Shown: positions 23,876 to 38,946 of the stretch, piece by piece
Layout: each line of letters opens with the position of its first letter
How positions within the stretch are numbered: the stretch's first letter is position 1
Notes under the pieces: generated by a model
The model's input: the letters and a program-made list of their open reading frames with translations, nothing else
Databases searched by the model: none
What the model was told of the DNA's origin: nothing
Program-made: the position numbers and the translations under genes
Source: Gelatoporia subvermispora B
Taxonomy: Eukaryota; Basidiomycota; Agaricomycetes; Polyporales; Gelatoporiaceae
Assembly: GCA_000320605.2 (NCBI GenBank)
Contig: KB445791.1
Location: forward strand, 390,272-454,271
Length of the DNA stretch: 64,000 nt
Reading direction: 5' to 3'

Positions 23876-24085
23876 TCAGTCTAGAGAGCAAATAGTAACA
23901 CATACGCCAATCGCGCAACCCAGGACTGAAACTTCATTGCAGGTCTGGCCTGTAGGACAGTCCGCAGTGCTCGTGCAGAACGTGCACATGAGCTGGCGGC
24001 TGTCCAGCGCGCCCGGCATGGCCTCGACGAAGCCGGCGGTGGCGGCAATGGTGATCAAGACGATAGAGGGGGAGAAGAACTTCAT
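23876..24085 (-). CDS. Small cysteine-rich secreted protein
   Basis: A 69-codon frame from ATG at 24085. The first 22 residues, MKFFSPSIVLITIAATAGFV then EA, form a typical signal peptide (Lys, hydrophobic core, small residues before the cut). The mature part has seven cysteines in about 35 residues with spacing CxxC-x5-C-x5-C-x7-C-x4-C-x3-C. This is the profile of fungal small secreted proteins, some of which are effectors or antimicrobials; no specific family is recognised. Seven Cys is an odd number, so the frame may be spliced at its 3' end or one Cys stays free. It is isolated, with about 1 kb of empty DNA downstream and 2.2 kb upstream. Sequence near 24220 (TTTTATACC) on the upstream side could include a TATA element. 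Confidence 0.65.
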   Translation of the reverse strand: MKFFSPSIVLITIAATAGFVEAMPGALDSRQLMCTFCTSTADCPTGQTCNEVSVLGCAIGVCVTICSLD

Positions 24086-26298
24086 GGTTGACGACTAGAG
24101 CTGCAGGATCGCATCAACGCTTGAGACTTATCTGCCTTGGCCAGCTTACCAAAGATGAGATGTAGCTGCTTTGCGTTGGATTCGCTGTGCGGCTGCAGAT
24201 GAGGCAGAAGTTGCCGTCCTTTTATACCGTTTGCTTGGAGCCTGTCCCGGATGACAGAAACACAAAGGTGAAATTGGGTGATCCGTTGCAGGCCCCCATG
24301 ACATGTCCCATGCTCCCTCCGTCAACGCGCTACGCCCAGTGGACCAGTATGTTCCTTACCTAGTCCTATTCGAGTCCAATGCAGACGGAGAACCCTTCTT
24401 TCACTGCAAGTGAACTTGAAATTTGGGAGCCGTTCTCTCGTCAGAACAGTCTCAGAGAGTTTGACGTTGACAGTTGCAAGATTCTGTGCAGCTACCAGGT
24501 GCTGTTCGACGCTAAATTACAGCAGAGCATATAGCAAGGACGTGTGACCTTGATGCTGTAGTAGCTCTCTGCATGGAGCTCGTGCCTTTATAAATCTGAC
24601 GGGGGAGTCTCCTGTCCTTTGAGCTGTACTAAATCACGCAGTACTCTGTGCATAATGATGACTGAGATCCTGGCGTCCGGTGCAGAGCTCAACAAAATAA
24701 CGGAAGCGGTATTGGCTTGATTTGCAACTTCACGCACCTGCACCCGCTGGCCACAGCACTCACCGCCATAGAGTCATCATTGCCCGGCCCGCATAAGATC
24801 CACTGACACTCGGCGTAGCCCCTGCCACTATCACCTGAGTCGAGGCCGACCGATCAGAATATCGGATATCGAGAGATTAATTGACATAACTGTGGGACGC
24901 ACCAAAACATGTGCCTCACAGCTCCCGTAAGACACTTCACATGATCCATCGAAAACAGGGTTGGGGCTCATGGTGCCAGACAAGTGGTACACATCCACCC
25001 GATTTCAGTCTTTGTTGATAGGGTGAATGGCCGTGAAGTGACTGCTAGCGTGTTACCTCACCAAAACTTCGACTTAAGAAAGAAGCATGAGATCTCAGAG
25101 CAATAATAACAAGCACCTCCTTGCCAAGTAATGCAGCTGTACGGCAGATTATGCGAGAGGTTTAGTCGAAAGGTAACTGAGACGGAGAGGCACGTTGCAC
25201 AACTTGCATGCCCAGGAATATGGCCACGGCATCAGATCGCAGGGGGAGCGCCCACTGGATACCTGCACGTTCCTGTGTCAATACTGAGCTTGACCCTGCC
25301 TGACGGGGCCTAGCAGCTGCAAGCTTTTAATAGTTAGAAAGTGAGTGGATACAATATGCAACAAGCGATTTGAGGACGTATGGGCATCATGTGGTGTGGT
25401 TCAGGAACTGTTGCATTGAATGGGACGCCATCATACACATGCTGCAGGAGACTACAGAATGTTCAAAATTCCGAAGAAAGTCTGATGCTGAGGGACCTTA
25501 CTTGAAAAGGAACCTTGCGCCGTGTTGTCCTGTCCTGCAAAACTTATTTTTTGCGCCTTCCACCTGGAGATAGTATGTATACTGTGTGTCCACCAACCTG
25601 CCGGGCAATGAGTGTGCCACCATCAGTCAGGAATTTTCTGAGTGGCTGTCATCATTTATAGGTTATTTGACATGGAGTGAGGTCTGGGGTAATCATGGCC
25701 CATCGCGCGCCCAGTGACGAATGCCAGTCATCACAAATGTTCGGTATCAGCCCGCTGCCCAGTGCACAAGTTTAAACTAGGTCTTTGCCCGCCGCCCGTC
25801 AGCATGCGTAATCACTGTAATCGAGATACTTACTTTCTGTAGCCTCCATCGCTGGGGACTTGCACATCTTAGGGACCACGAACACACCCTGTATGCACAT
25901 GACTCTGTCAGAGCTAAGGGACATACCTCTGATTATGATGTGTACTCGGGATATCACCATTGTGGGCAACAATTTGCAGCGACTCGAAGCCGTTCAGAGC
26001 TTATCGGGAACACAGTGGAAGTGGACCGAAAATGTTGCTCCTTACGCGCTCAAGTGAGCAACTCCCTGGATGCAAGCTATACATACGTGGCAAGTATGAA
26101 TGTGCTTAGATCGTTCGGAGCGTGTAACAAGCGATGTGATTGACTTCGGTTTTAGTCGACCCGATGGGGCAGCACGAAAGCTGAGTGTGATAAATGGGTG
26201 TGGGTCCTCAGTGATGCTCGCTGTTATAAATGTTAAGAGTGGTCGCCAACAGACAATCTCACAACACGATGAGACAATATTGCACCATCACGCAAAAA
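24086..26298. other. Gene-poor 2.2 kb
   Basis: No gene or repeat recognised. Open frames are short and none has a start with plausible protein composition. It holds the promoter of the small secreted protein gene at its left end. Confidence 0.45.
26294..26298 (-). terminator. Pol III terminator of tRNA-Gly
   Basis: Five A on the plus strand directly next to the tRNA discriminator base, so the tRNA transcript runs straight into five U, the normal RNA polymerase III stop signal. Confidence 0.8.
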
Positions 26299-26369
26299 TA
26301 CACCGAGCGGGAGTCGAACCCACGCCGCTTGCTTGGAAGGCAAGCATGATACCGTTTCACCATCGGTGT
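26299..26369 (-). tRNA. tRNA-Gly (anticodon UCC)
   Basis: A 71-base cloverleaf on the minus strand. The acceptor stem ACACCGA pairs with TCGGTGT (26363-26369 with 26300-26306), and the discriminator is A at 26299. The anticodon stem CTTGC/GCAAG encloses loop CTTCCAA, so the anticodon is TCC, decoding GGA. The T arm GTGGGTTCGACTCCCGC contains the B box (GGTTCGACTCC); the A box is TGGTGAAACGG. No intron. Both internal promoter boxes and the terminator are present, so it should be functional. Confidence 0.95.
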
Positions 26370-26558
26370 GGTGACGTAATGGAGAATACATATGGTGTTA
26401 TCCTGACCAGTCAACATACTTGCGTTGCTCAGTAAAGGTTCGAGCCGCTCACTACTCGGTACTCTCATAATCACTGTTCGCAATTCGTCCCGTTATAATT
26501 GTTAGATCTCTACCGTCTAGCTTGCTTGCTCCTCCAGCTGACTGGCTATGGCGTGTCA

Positions 26559-27444
26559 TTAATCTGTATCTGCACTGCCGCGCTGCCCATGAATGTACTC
26601 TGCGATTGCATATCGGAAGGGCGCGTCGCCGAAATTTGCACGTATCTTCTCGTCGTTGTGACGCATACCGACGACAGGGAAGAGCTCCAACGGTAGCCCC
26701 GGTGTCGACGTGGGTGGCATAACTCCTTCAAAGGCCACGTCTATGAATGCGCCATTCTTTGTGTAGAACGCGCGGTTCTGCAAAAAGTCGATGCCGCAGC
26801 CTATGACATATCCAGCTGGAACGGCCACATTCTGTCAGCAAGTCATATCATTGACTGAGAACTTCGTCTCATACTGTTGAATGTGGGTCTGTAGGGAACT
26901 CCGTCCTTCTGCCCTTCGAATGCATAACCATCGTCTGCGTGGTAGGCCCAGGATTGCTCCTCCCATCCAGGCAGGCGCGTCAAAAGAGTATCTCCAGTGC
27001 AGAAGCTGCGGTGAGTTAGTTTACTCAGTTCCGAGCCCGCAACAGGCCACAGGTGGGCTTACCCTACGCCGATATGCCTGACGATACAGTCCTTTGGTCA
27101 GCGAGTCATCAAGGTCTCCGGAAACCAAAGTGCTCACCCCTTTTGCCCACGATGCAAGATCTCCACTTCATAATAATAGATCCCGCACTCTAGTGGTATC
27201 GGGCGATCCGCACGCGCCGCCCCCGAGTCCTTCTCGCCCGCTGTGCGAGCAGCAGGGACTATGCAGCATCGCCAACCTCTGGCTCAGGGTACAATTCCTT
27301 TCGACATACTTTCGACATACCATTGAATGTCAGCTCGCGCCCATCGGCAGAAATTACAAGAAGCGGGTGGCGATCTTGGTCGCTCCAGCGGGTTGGAAGA
27401 TGCATTACCGGGTCTGCGAATGGGTCTGTATGCTCCTGAGCCAT
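26559..27444 (-). CDS. SPRY-only paralog of GID1/RanBPM
   Basis: SPRY-domain protein closely similar to the SPRY part of the full-length GID1 gene at 33.6 kb. ATG at 27444 gives MAQEHTDPFADPVMHLPTRW, then SDQDRHPLLVISADGRELTF. Later exons read PLECGIYYYEVEILHRGQKG, LPGWEEQSWAYHADDGYAFE, GYVIGCGIDFLQNRAFYTKN and IRANFGDAPFRYAIAEYIHG, stop at 26559. The matching GID1 segments are CGIYYYEVEILHRGSKG, GCGIDFSQNRAFYTKN and VRANFGGEPFRYAIADHV. It lacks the Ser-rich N-terminus and everything after SPRY (LisH, CTLH, CRA). Frames are open and splices conserved, so it may encode a free SPRY domain; partial duplication is the likely origin. Its 3' end is about 190 bases from the tRNA. Confidence 0.72.
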
Positions 27445-27834
27445 CTTGGATTTCTTTGATGTCAGGTTCCTATAGAATGCTGATATCCGACACTGCGGTT
27501 GGTGATTGAGTCCTTCTTGCGTCGTTGTTGACCACTTCACTCGGACCGATATGTGGACAATGCAGTATGGCTTTGCACCGTGTGGAATAAAGATAAGCTT
27601 GCTACCGCAGCATCATCTCATCCAGCGCGCAGGGTCACGTTCTGATGGATGTCCTCATGGGACGACCTTGATTTAGGGGACTTCGTCTGCTGTACACATA
27701 CTTTATGGTGCACTGTCTTCTCAGACGTTTTCCCGCGGATATAGTGGGGCCTCCGGTGATAGCTCGCAGATTCTAATAACTCTACAGCATAGCATATGTG
27801 ATATGGGTACAAGCGTACAACACTCAATAGTCCA
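27445..27834. other. Short spacer
   Basis: Between the stop of PRP16 and the start of the SPRY paralog, both on the minus strand. It should contain the PRP16 3' end and the SPRY promoter. No other feature seen. Confidence 0.5.
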
Positions 27835-32545
<4,711 letters not shown>

Positions 32546-33582
32546 AGGACTGAGCTCGATGTGCGAGGCGATGACAAAAGTAGTGAGCACGTCGTCCTGA
32601 ACGGCGTCCGGCGTCCTGAGCATCAATTGCGTTATATTTTGTGCTAATATTTACAAAACAAATTACCAAAGACGAAGACAAGCAGTAAGCGCTCAAGCAC
32701 CCTTGGCATTTCCTCTCAGTCAGGCCCTGGTCTCAGAGAGTACAAGCAGAGGTAAAGCCCGTACAGTCCTCAATTCTCTTCTGTACCGCACTTCTGAGGA
32801 GGAAGAATTGCTCAGCGTAGAAGTTACCTGATAAATTACTCTATAAGACACCAATCGTCCTGGACATTATGCACAGATAGGTCACTCGATAAGTTCTTTC
32901 TGGGGTTATTGAGGCGGTTGTCTCCTGTGGCTGAACCGCGGTGCACTTGCTCCGGTCCTCCGGAAGCAATCAATGGTGTATGAGCTGAGCTCGTACACTC
33001 GAAATACAGTCCAAAGGAGACATCAGAAACCGTGCCTTACAATACGGATGAAATGCGATTGTGGGAGCGCGGAGTGTTGCTTAGAAGTAGGCAGGTAGCA
33101 GTCACCTGCGTGCCCCAGGCTCCGGGTCCGATGTGTCCAGCGTCCAGGAGCGCGTGGATGCCATTCCACGTTCCCATCATCTCCTCTGCGACTAGCTGGA
33201 GTTTCTCGTCATTTGCTTCAGGTTACCTCAACTCCAGTCGGATATACTTGTGGTTGATTGATATCGAGGTGGAAGGTGCACCTGCTTTGACGGGTGCGAT
33301 GGTCTCGTGCTAATCGTGTGCTGCAGAGCTGGCGACGCCGACGTAGCCAATAGTTCCTGCCACACAGGTGCTTGGCTCATTGACGCATTGACGGTGAAGA
33401 TTACGGCGACGGCCAGATCTCATACAAGAGCTCGGGAAATCTTGCAGTAACTTCGGGAGATAGCCGACTGACGACTTCAGTGAACTTCGCCGACTGGTGA
33501 CGAACCCCCTGGCGTGACACACTTTCTCGAGTCTGGCTATAGCAACCTTGGACCTGACGTTGAAGTTCTAAACCTATACGAA
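32546..33582. other. Bidirectional spacer PRP16/GID1
   Basis: About 1 kb between two divergent housekeeping genes and expected to hold both promoters. Apart from the minus-strand coding-like remnant listed separately, nothing is recognised. Confidence 0.45.
33090..33510 (-). pseudogene. Coding-like remnant, unknown protein
   Basis: Minus strand about 33505-33415 reads AKFTEVVSRLSPEVTARFPE, LLYEIWPSP, then stop. At 33265-33090 a second piece reads INHKYIRLELR, a TAA, then EANDEKLQLVAEEMMGTWNG, IHALLDAGHIGPGAWGTQV. Both have clear protein character but are split by stops, and I know no family. It may be a decayed gene or exons of an unresolved one. Confidence 0.3.
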
Positions 33583-36500
33583 ATGTCTGGGCGACACTCC
33601 CGCTCAGCGAGTATCCCGATTCCCAGCGCCGGCAGTGCTATGGCCCGTTCGATGAGTCTCGAGAATGCCATCCCCATCCCGTCTTTGTTGTCCACCCGCG
33701 TCCCCACTGCATCCACCAGACGAGACCGCGACTCAAGTCCAGACGACCGTCGTGCGCCCTATGTCCCGGGCACCGCCGTCCCTCGCCGCGCCGTCTCCCG
33801 CACAGTCTCCGCAGGAGCCGGCGTAGCCCCAGCGTCCTTCGAGCCTCGCATCGTTCGAGCAACCAGTACCGTGAACCCGCGCGACCTCGCATGCGTCCTC
33901 CCAGCCCCAGGCGCAAGCGGCGGCACGGCATCGGGGTCAGGCCTCCCCGCCAGCACGTCTCCCCTGCGCACACGTCGACTGAGCACAAACATGCGCAGCG
34001 CAACCATGCCGGGGCACAGCGCGCTAAGTACGAGCGCGCCGCATCGTTCGACGTCCTACTCACACACCACACAAGCCTCGACCAGCATGCACACGCACGG
34101 CTTCCCGCGCCCGGCCTACCTCGACTACTCCGCGCTGCGCGACTTCCTCTACACCGAGGCGACCCCGCAGAGCGGTGCGGGCCGGGCTACGCTCTCGCCT
34201 TCCCCAGCGCCCTCCCTGTCCCTCTCAACAGCGACGACCCACCCGTCATACTTCGGGCGCGCGACGAGCTCGCCCTCGCCCTACCCGTACCTGCGGCGCG
34301 ACCTCACGCCCGTGGCGGACAGTGACGAGGAGACGAGCACCGCGAGTCCGCCGCCGCCGAACACAGGCCACGGGGCTGGGGCGAGCTCGAGCGCTACCCC
34401 TGCGCTTGCGGCGAACCCGGTGCTGCGCCTTCCTACGCGCTGGAACGAGCAGGACCGGAACCCGTCGCTGTCGGTCTCCGCGGATGGATGCGAGCTGACT
34501 TTCTTTGGTATGTGCTGCGCATGTCCGGTTTGTGTGCGCTGAGTTGAGCCGGGCGCTGCGCACAGGTCAATCGTGCATAGGCGACAAGGAGTCAGCTGCG
34601 GCGAGGGCGAACCACGCGATACCTCCTGCATGTGGGATTTACTACTATGAGGTGGAGATTTTGCATCGTGGCTCCAAAGGGTGCGCCGCATAGTTCATTT
34701 CGCGTTAAGTTCAGCTCGGCTGATCATCAATGCTCTTAGGCACATCAGCATCGGGTATATCATTCTCAATTTTGGAGGTTATATTGTGAATTAATTGGAT
34801 GCAGATTTTCCTCCCGGGACGTCAAGTTGTCCCGCCTGCCCGGTTGGGAGAAGCAGTCTTGGGGCTACCATGCAGACGATGGCTACGCGTTCCCAGGACA
34901 GAAGGACGGGGCCCCCTACGGGCCCACATTCGACTGTACGTTTCCCCCCCTACTTACTTCCCTCACCCTCGCATTCCCTAATCCAGCACCTAGCGGGCGA
35001 CGTGATCGGCTGCGGGATCGACTTTTCGCAGAACCGCGCGTTCTACACGAAGAACGGCGCGCTGCTCGGGCACATATTCGACAACATTTTCCCGCCCGCG
35101 TCCGCCGCGCCGACGCCGCCGTTCGAGCTCTTCCCCGCGATCGGGCTCCGGCACAACTCCGAGAGCGTGCGAGCGAATTTCGGCGGGGAGCCCTTCCGGT
35201 ACGCCATCGCCGATCATGTGCGCGCACAACGCGACAAGGTGTGGGCGGAAATCATGCACCGACCGGTCGACTGGGGCGTCCTCTCGGGACGCGACGGCGA
35301 GGGGGCGGAGCGGGAGGGCGAAGGTGATGGGCAGGGCGAGGATGAGGTGGACAGCGGCGGTGTGGCTGGGATGGTGCGCAGCGGGCTGGGGCTGGGGACG
35401 CCAGGGGATGTCGTGCAGGAGGAGGCGGCGAAGGCGCCCCTGCGCAAGCTCGTCCTCGCATACCTTGCGCATCACGGGTACGCGCGCACCGCGCGCGCGT
35501 TCCAGGTGCGCTGTGCGGAGATGAGTGCTAGCCCGGGGTTGGGTGAGAACACGCGGGACACTGCTCCTGCCCCTACGGCGCGTGCAGACGCAGAGCACAT
35601 GGACACGGACGAGAGTCGTACTGGATCCACGGCGGACTCTGCTCCGGGACCATCGACGAAGGCGGAGGCGGACCCGTTCACGGCAGACCTCCACACGCGT
35701 ATCGCGGTCGTCAACGCGCTGCGCGCAGGCGACGTCGATGCGGCGCTGACCTCGCTCCAGACGCACCACCCCCGCGCGCTCGAGTGGGACGACGGGCGTA
35801 TCCTGTTCAAGTTACGCTGCAGGCGCTTCATCGAGCTCGTCCTTCGCGCGGGCGAGGCGATGCGCAAGGTGCGCGAGGTCGAGCAGGAACTGAAAGCAGC
35901 AGCAGCCGCTGCCGGGCCGAGTGAGGTGATTGCATCGGAGGCTGAGGCGGACATCCATGCGTTGAATGGCAGCGCGGGATTTGAGGAGGCGGTTATGCTC
36001 GACGGAGAGGACGGCGTCCAGGTCGACATGGACGCGGATCTGGATGTAGTCGGCGCGATGGACATCGATGAAGAGCCTGTCATGGCGGAGCCTATCCCTC
36101 AGTCCTACTCAGCACCCCAATTTGCGTCTGCGCCCGGTCCGTCCATTCCAGCGTCTTTGTCTGCACCCTCTGCGCTTCCTTCAGCATCCAGCACTACTCC
36201 TGCCCATTCCAGTGCGCTGACCGCAAGCGCAGCCGCTTCAGCTTCCCTCACCACCTTCCAATCGCACGCCAAGTCGCTGCTGCATAGCGCGCTCGCGTAC
36301 GGACAGGCCCTGGAGGCAGAGTATAAGGCAGATCCGCGTCCGGCCATCCACTCCTACTTACGGCGCACTTTTGGCGTTGTAGCCTACGAGGACCCCGAGA
36401 ATGCTGCAGGAGAGATCGCTGCTATCGCGGGGCAAGCAGCGCGTGTGGCACTTGCGGCGGAAGTCAATCAGACCATCCTTGGTGAGTCTTGCGTCTAGCG

Positions 36501-36668
36501 AGTCTAATCTGCTGCTGACATAACTTTGTAGAGTCGCAAGGTTTGCCAGCACACCCGGCGCTCGAGACGCTATTCCGCCAGGCGGGAGCATGCGTCACCC
36601 AATTGGGCCTCATGGGCGTCGGAAAGGCCGTATTCGCGGACGTGCGGCGGGAGTTTCTTGAGGATTGA
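33583..36668 (+). CDS. GID1: RanBPM/Gid1 SPRY-LisH-CTLH-CRA protein
   Basis: Scaffold subunit of the GID/CTLH ubiquitin ligase (yeast Gid1/Vid30, animal RanBP9/10). ATG at 33583 (MSGRHSRSASIPIPS); the frame is open upstream but lacks an earlier ATG. A Ser/Pro-rich, low-complexity N-terminus of about 270 residues precedes SPRY (LPTRWNEQDRNPSLSVSADG, CGIYYYEVEILHRGSKG, LPGWEKQSWGYHADDGYAFP, GCGIDFSQNRAFYTKNG). LisH is LRKLVLAYLAHHGYARTARA. CTLH includes RIAVVNALRAGDVDAALTSL and RFIELVLRAGEAMRKV, then acidic and Ala/Ser-rich linkers. The CRA region runs from SHAKSLLHSALAYGQALEAE to LFRQAGACVTQLGLMGVGKA and ends RREFLED, TGA at 36666-36668. Introns interrupt only the SPRY part and the last 40 codons. 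The gene is GC rich, giving long shadow frames on the other strand. Confidence 0.92.
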
Positions 36669-37839
36669 GATCCTCGAAAGATGAGATGGCAGTCTGGATT
36701 TGGTCTTTGGTATCGATACGGGGGGTGTAGTTTGCGGTCGTGATGTTCAGGATACTCCACTCACTGTTCAGTGATTTCGATTTCAAGTTTGGAAAGTGTA
36801 AGATTGATCATAGCGGTTGTGACCGTATTCGATGTTACTTGTAAATGTACTGTATTCCACCATTGTCATGACGCATACCTATTCACACCAACACGCCTTG
36901 GCGCGATACTGACCCCTACGACAAAACGAATACAGGACTATCGTATGTCCTCGAATCTACTGAGCGACAGATTGGCGCTTGAAAGAGATTTCCCGCATCA
37001 CGCTGAAAGGTTGACAGCGCGTCTTTGAACCATAGGCCGGACCGAAACTTCTCGCGCATGGTCTATGTTCGGAAATTGCTGAAGATGGAGCCTGCATGCC
37101 CCAATGCTGCGAGCCCCGAACAAATGACTACGCACCTTGTCGCCCTCGTGAAAAATACTCCGAGCTTGCTCTGACAGCTGAAATTCCTCGTTATCATTTG
37201 TTTTGTGGGCGAGGCTCCTTGGACTTTTTTGTGCAAATCATCCCGTAAGCCAAGTTTCAAAGTGTTCGACCTATCGCGGTAAATTCTACTGCTGGAACCT
37301 GTAAGTCCAGGAATATTCATCCTGATCGGAAAAACCACCGACAGAACAGAAAATCTAGTGTCACCACATTGCAGCAAATACCTGGAGTCAGAAATTGGCT
37401 TGGTCCTAAAATACGTTCGTTCACTTTCTCGAATGGTTCTAGTTTTGACACTCCTGCATGGAGAAACTTTCGGCCGTGTGGGTCTCCGCGACAGTGCGTG
37501 AGTAAAGGTGTGCAGGTACTCCGGTCATAGCCTCAAAGTCTTCCTGGATGTATTCGATCGGCAGGTGAAGACCGTCATAATATTTTCCGCTTTCAGGTGC
37601 CGCGCAGTATCTCTCTATGCCGCGAACGGATCTCAATGATATGCAAGCACAATACGAAGACACATTACTAGTTATCGCATAGAAAATTGATGTCACCGAC
37701 GCAGAGTTACGCCGACTATCTGCACCGCTTTGGTTTCAGTCGGCCGCTCATGATTGCATCAATATCGAGGGCATTGCAATACCTCGCCGCCCACTTTTAA
37801 GACCCTCGTCTGGCGCAAAATTTTAACAACATTCTAGTC
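36669..37839. other. Intergenic, 1.2 kb
   Basis: No complete gene. Minus strand 37615-37445 reads YYDGLHLPIEYIQEDFEAMT, GVPAHLYSRTVAET, then a stop; this is protein-like but unmatched and without a clear start. The rest shows nothing. Confidence 0.4.
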
Positions 37840-38440
37840 ATGGTCAAGGAAGAGATTTCTTCTCCCCACATTTACGGCGGCTGTGCCCGCTGGCACGTCA
37901 AGACTTATCAGGTCAAACACAAGGCGCTTTATTTTACGGCTCTACCTGAGCTTTACGTCTTTCGCCATGACCTGCCCTTGCCTCCGATCACTGTAGATCG
38001 ACCGGCCTGCATCATTGGCGTGGGTGTCACTGGCCTGTGTACTGCGATAATGCTGAAAATATCTCAACTACCTTTTGACGTCCTAGAGGCTAATCAGTCG
38101 AACGATATTCGCAAAGTCGGTGGACAATTGCGGACACGTCATATTGGCAATGGGGACGGAAACCACTCCGTGAGTTTGGTTCTTCGATTTGCCGGTACTC
38201 ATCGACAACGAAACTGACAAGCGACTCTCGCATCTCAGGTTGCGGACGCGATCTGCTCCCCGAAGACCCCGTTCATGAAGCGCACCTTCTGCCTTGCCGA
38301 CGAACTTAATGTCACAATGATACTCTGATCGATAAAAGCCTCGCCCAACGCATTAACATACGATTACGGACACAGGTATCGTAACTCGGAGGGAAACACA
38401 ACCCAAGATCCCTACAACGTGCACTGGACAGCTCTTGGCG
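37840..38440 (+). pseudogene. Truncated flavin amine-oxidase remnant
   Basis: N-terminal piece of an FAD-dependent amine oxidase or L-amino-acid oxidase. ATG at 37840. The dinucleotide-binding motif is CIIGVGVTGLCTAIML (GxGxxG), followed by FDVLEAN with the acidic residue that binds ribose, and a degenerate VGGQLRTRH (normally VGGR..T). A possible intron leads to SPKTPFMKRTFCLADELNV. Near 38375-38425 YRNSEGNTTQDPYNVHW matches a later part of such enzymes. Stops and frame changes separate the pieces, and the substrate domain and C-terminal FAD segment (over 300 residues) are missing. Called a pseudogene; the first 125 codons alone could still be translated. Confidence 0.65.
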
Positions 38441-38946
38441 AGCGGTGCCCCAGCTTATAATCAAATTGTAACGGCAAGGACTCTCCAGATGCGAGCATTT
38501 CTCGCTGAACACGGTATTCAGAGTACTAATATGATACTCGGGACCCGAAGATAGCCAAAAATGCAGGCCGGTTGGCTGAAGACATAAGGAAAACTGAAAA
38601 CTTCCTCCTGGGGAAACACGTCACTCTGCATTACTCTGTCGAGCTTGGAAGGAGTGGTAATTGTATCTGAGTTGATCGTGTACCCTGTATTCTGCATTCT
38701 GTGTATGTATGACTAGTGGAATTGTGATATGGTGTGAATCTCCATGGATTGACAGATATGTCGTGTGTCTGCTTTTCTACTTCTCACGAAAACGAGACAA
38801 CAACACGCAGCATGCCTAACGCATGATATTTGCTACACAGAGCATCAGCTTTGTATCAGTCACTAGTAACTGAGTGTGATACATAGGCAGTTGTCAGTAT
38901 GTCTGCGGTATGCATAGTTCGATGTCTTTCGTGATCCGAATGAGAC
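38441..38946. other. Intergenic
   Basis: Between the decayed oxidase and the end of the ABC transporter. A few more oxidase-like residues may continue to about 38530; otherwise nothing seen. Confidence 0.4.

Noticed and set aside
26100..26483. Open frames on both strands covering 26.1-26.48 kb
   Set aside because: They run through the tRNA-Gly gene, which explains the sequence.
34916..35769. Long open frames on the minus strand inside GID1
   Set aside because: They are Arg/Ala-rich antisense shadows of the GC-rich GID1 exon, without domains; the plus strand has the full SPRY-LisH-CTLH-CRA protein.
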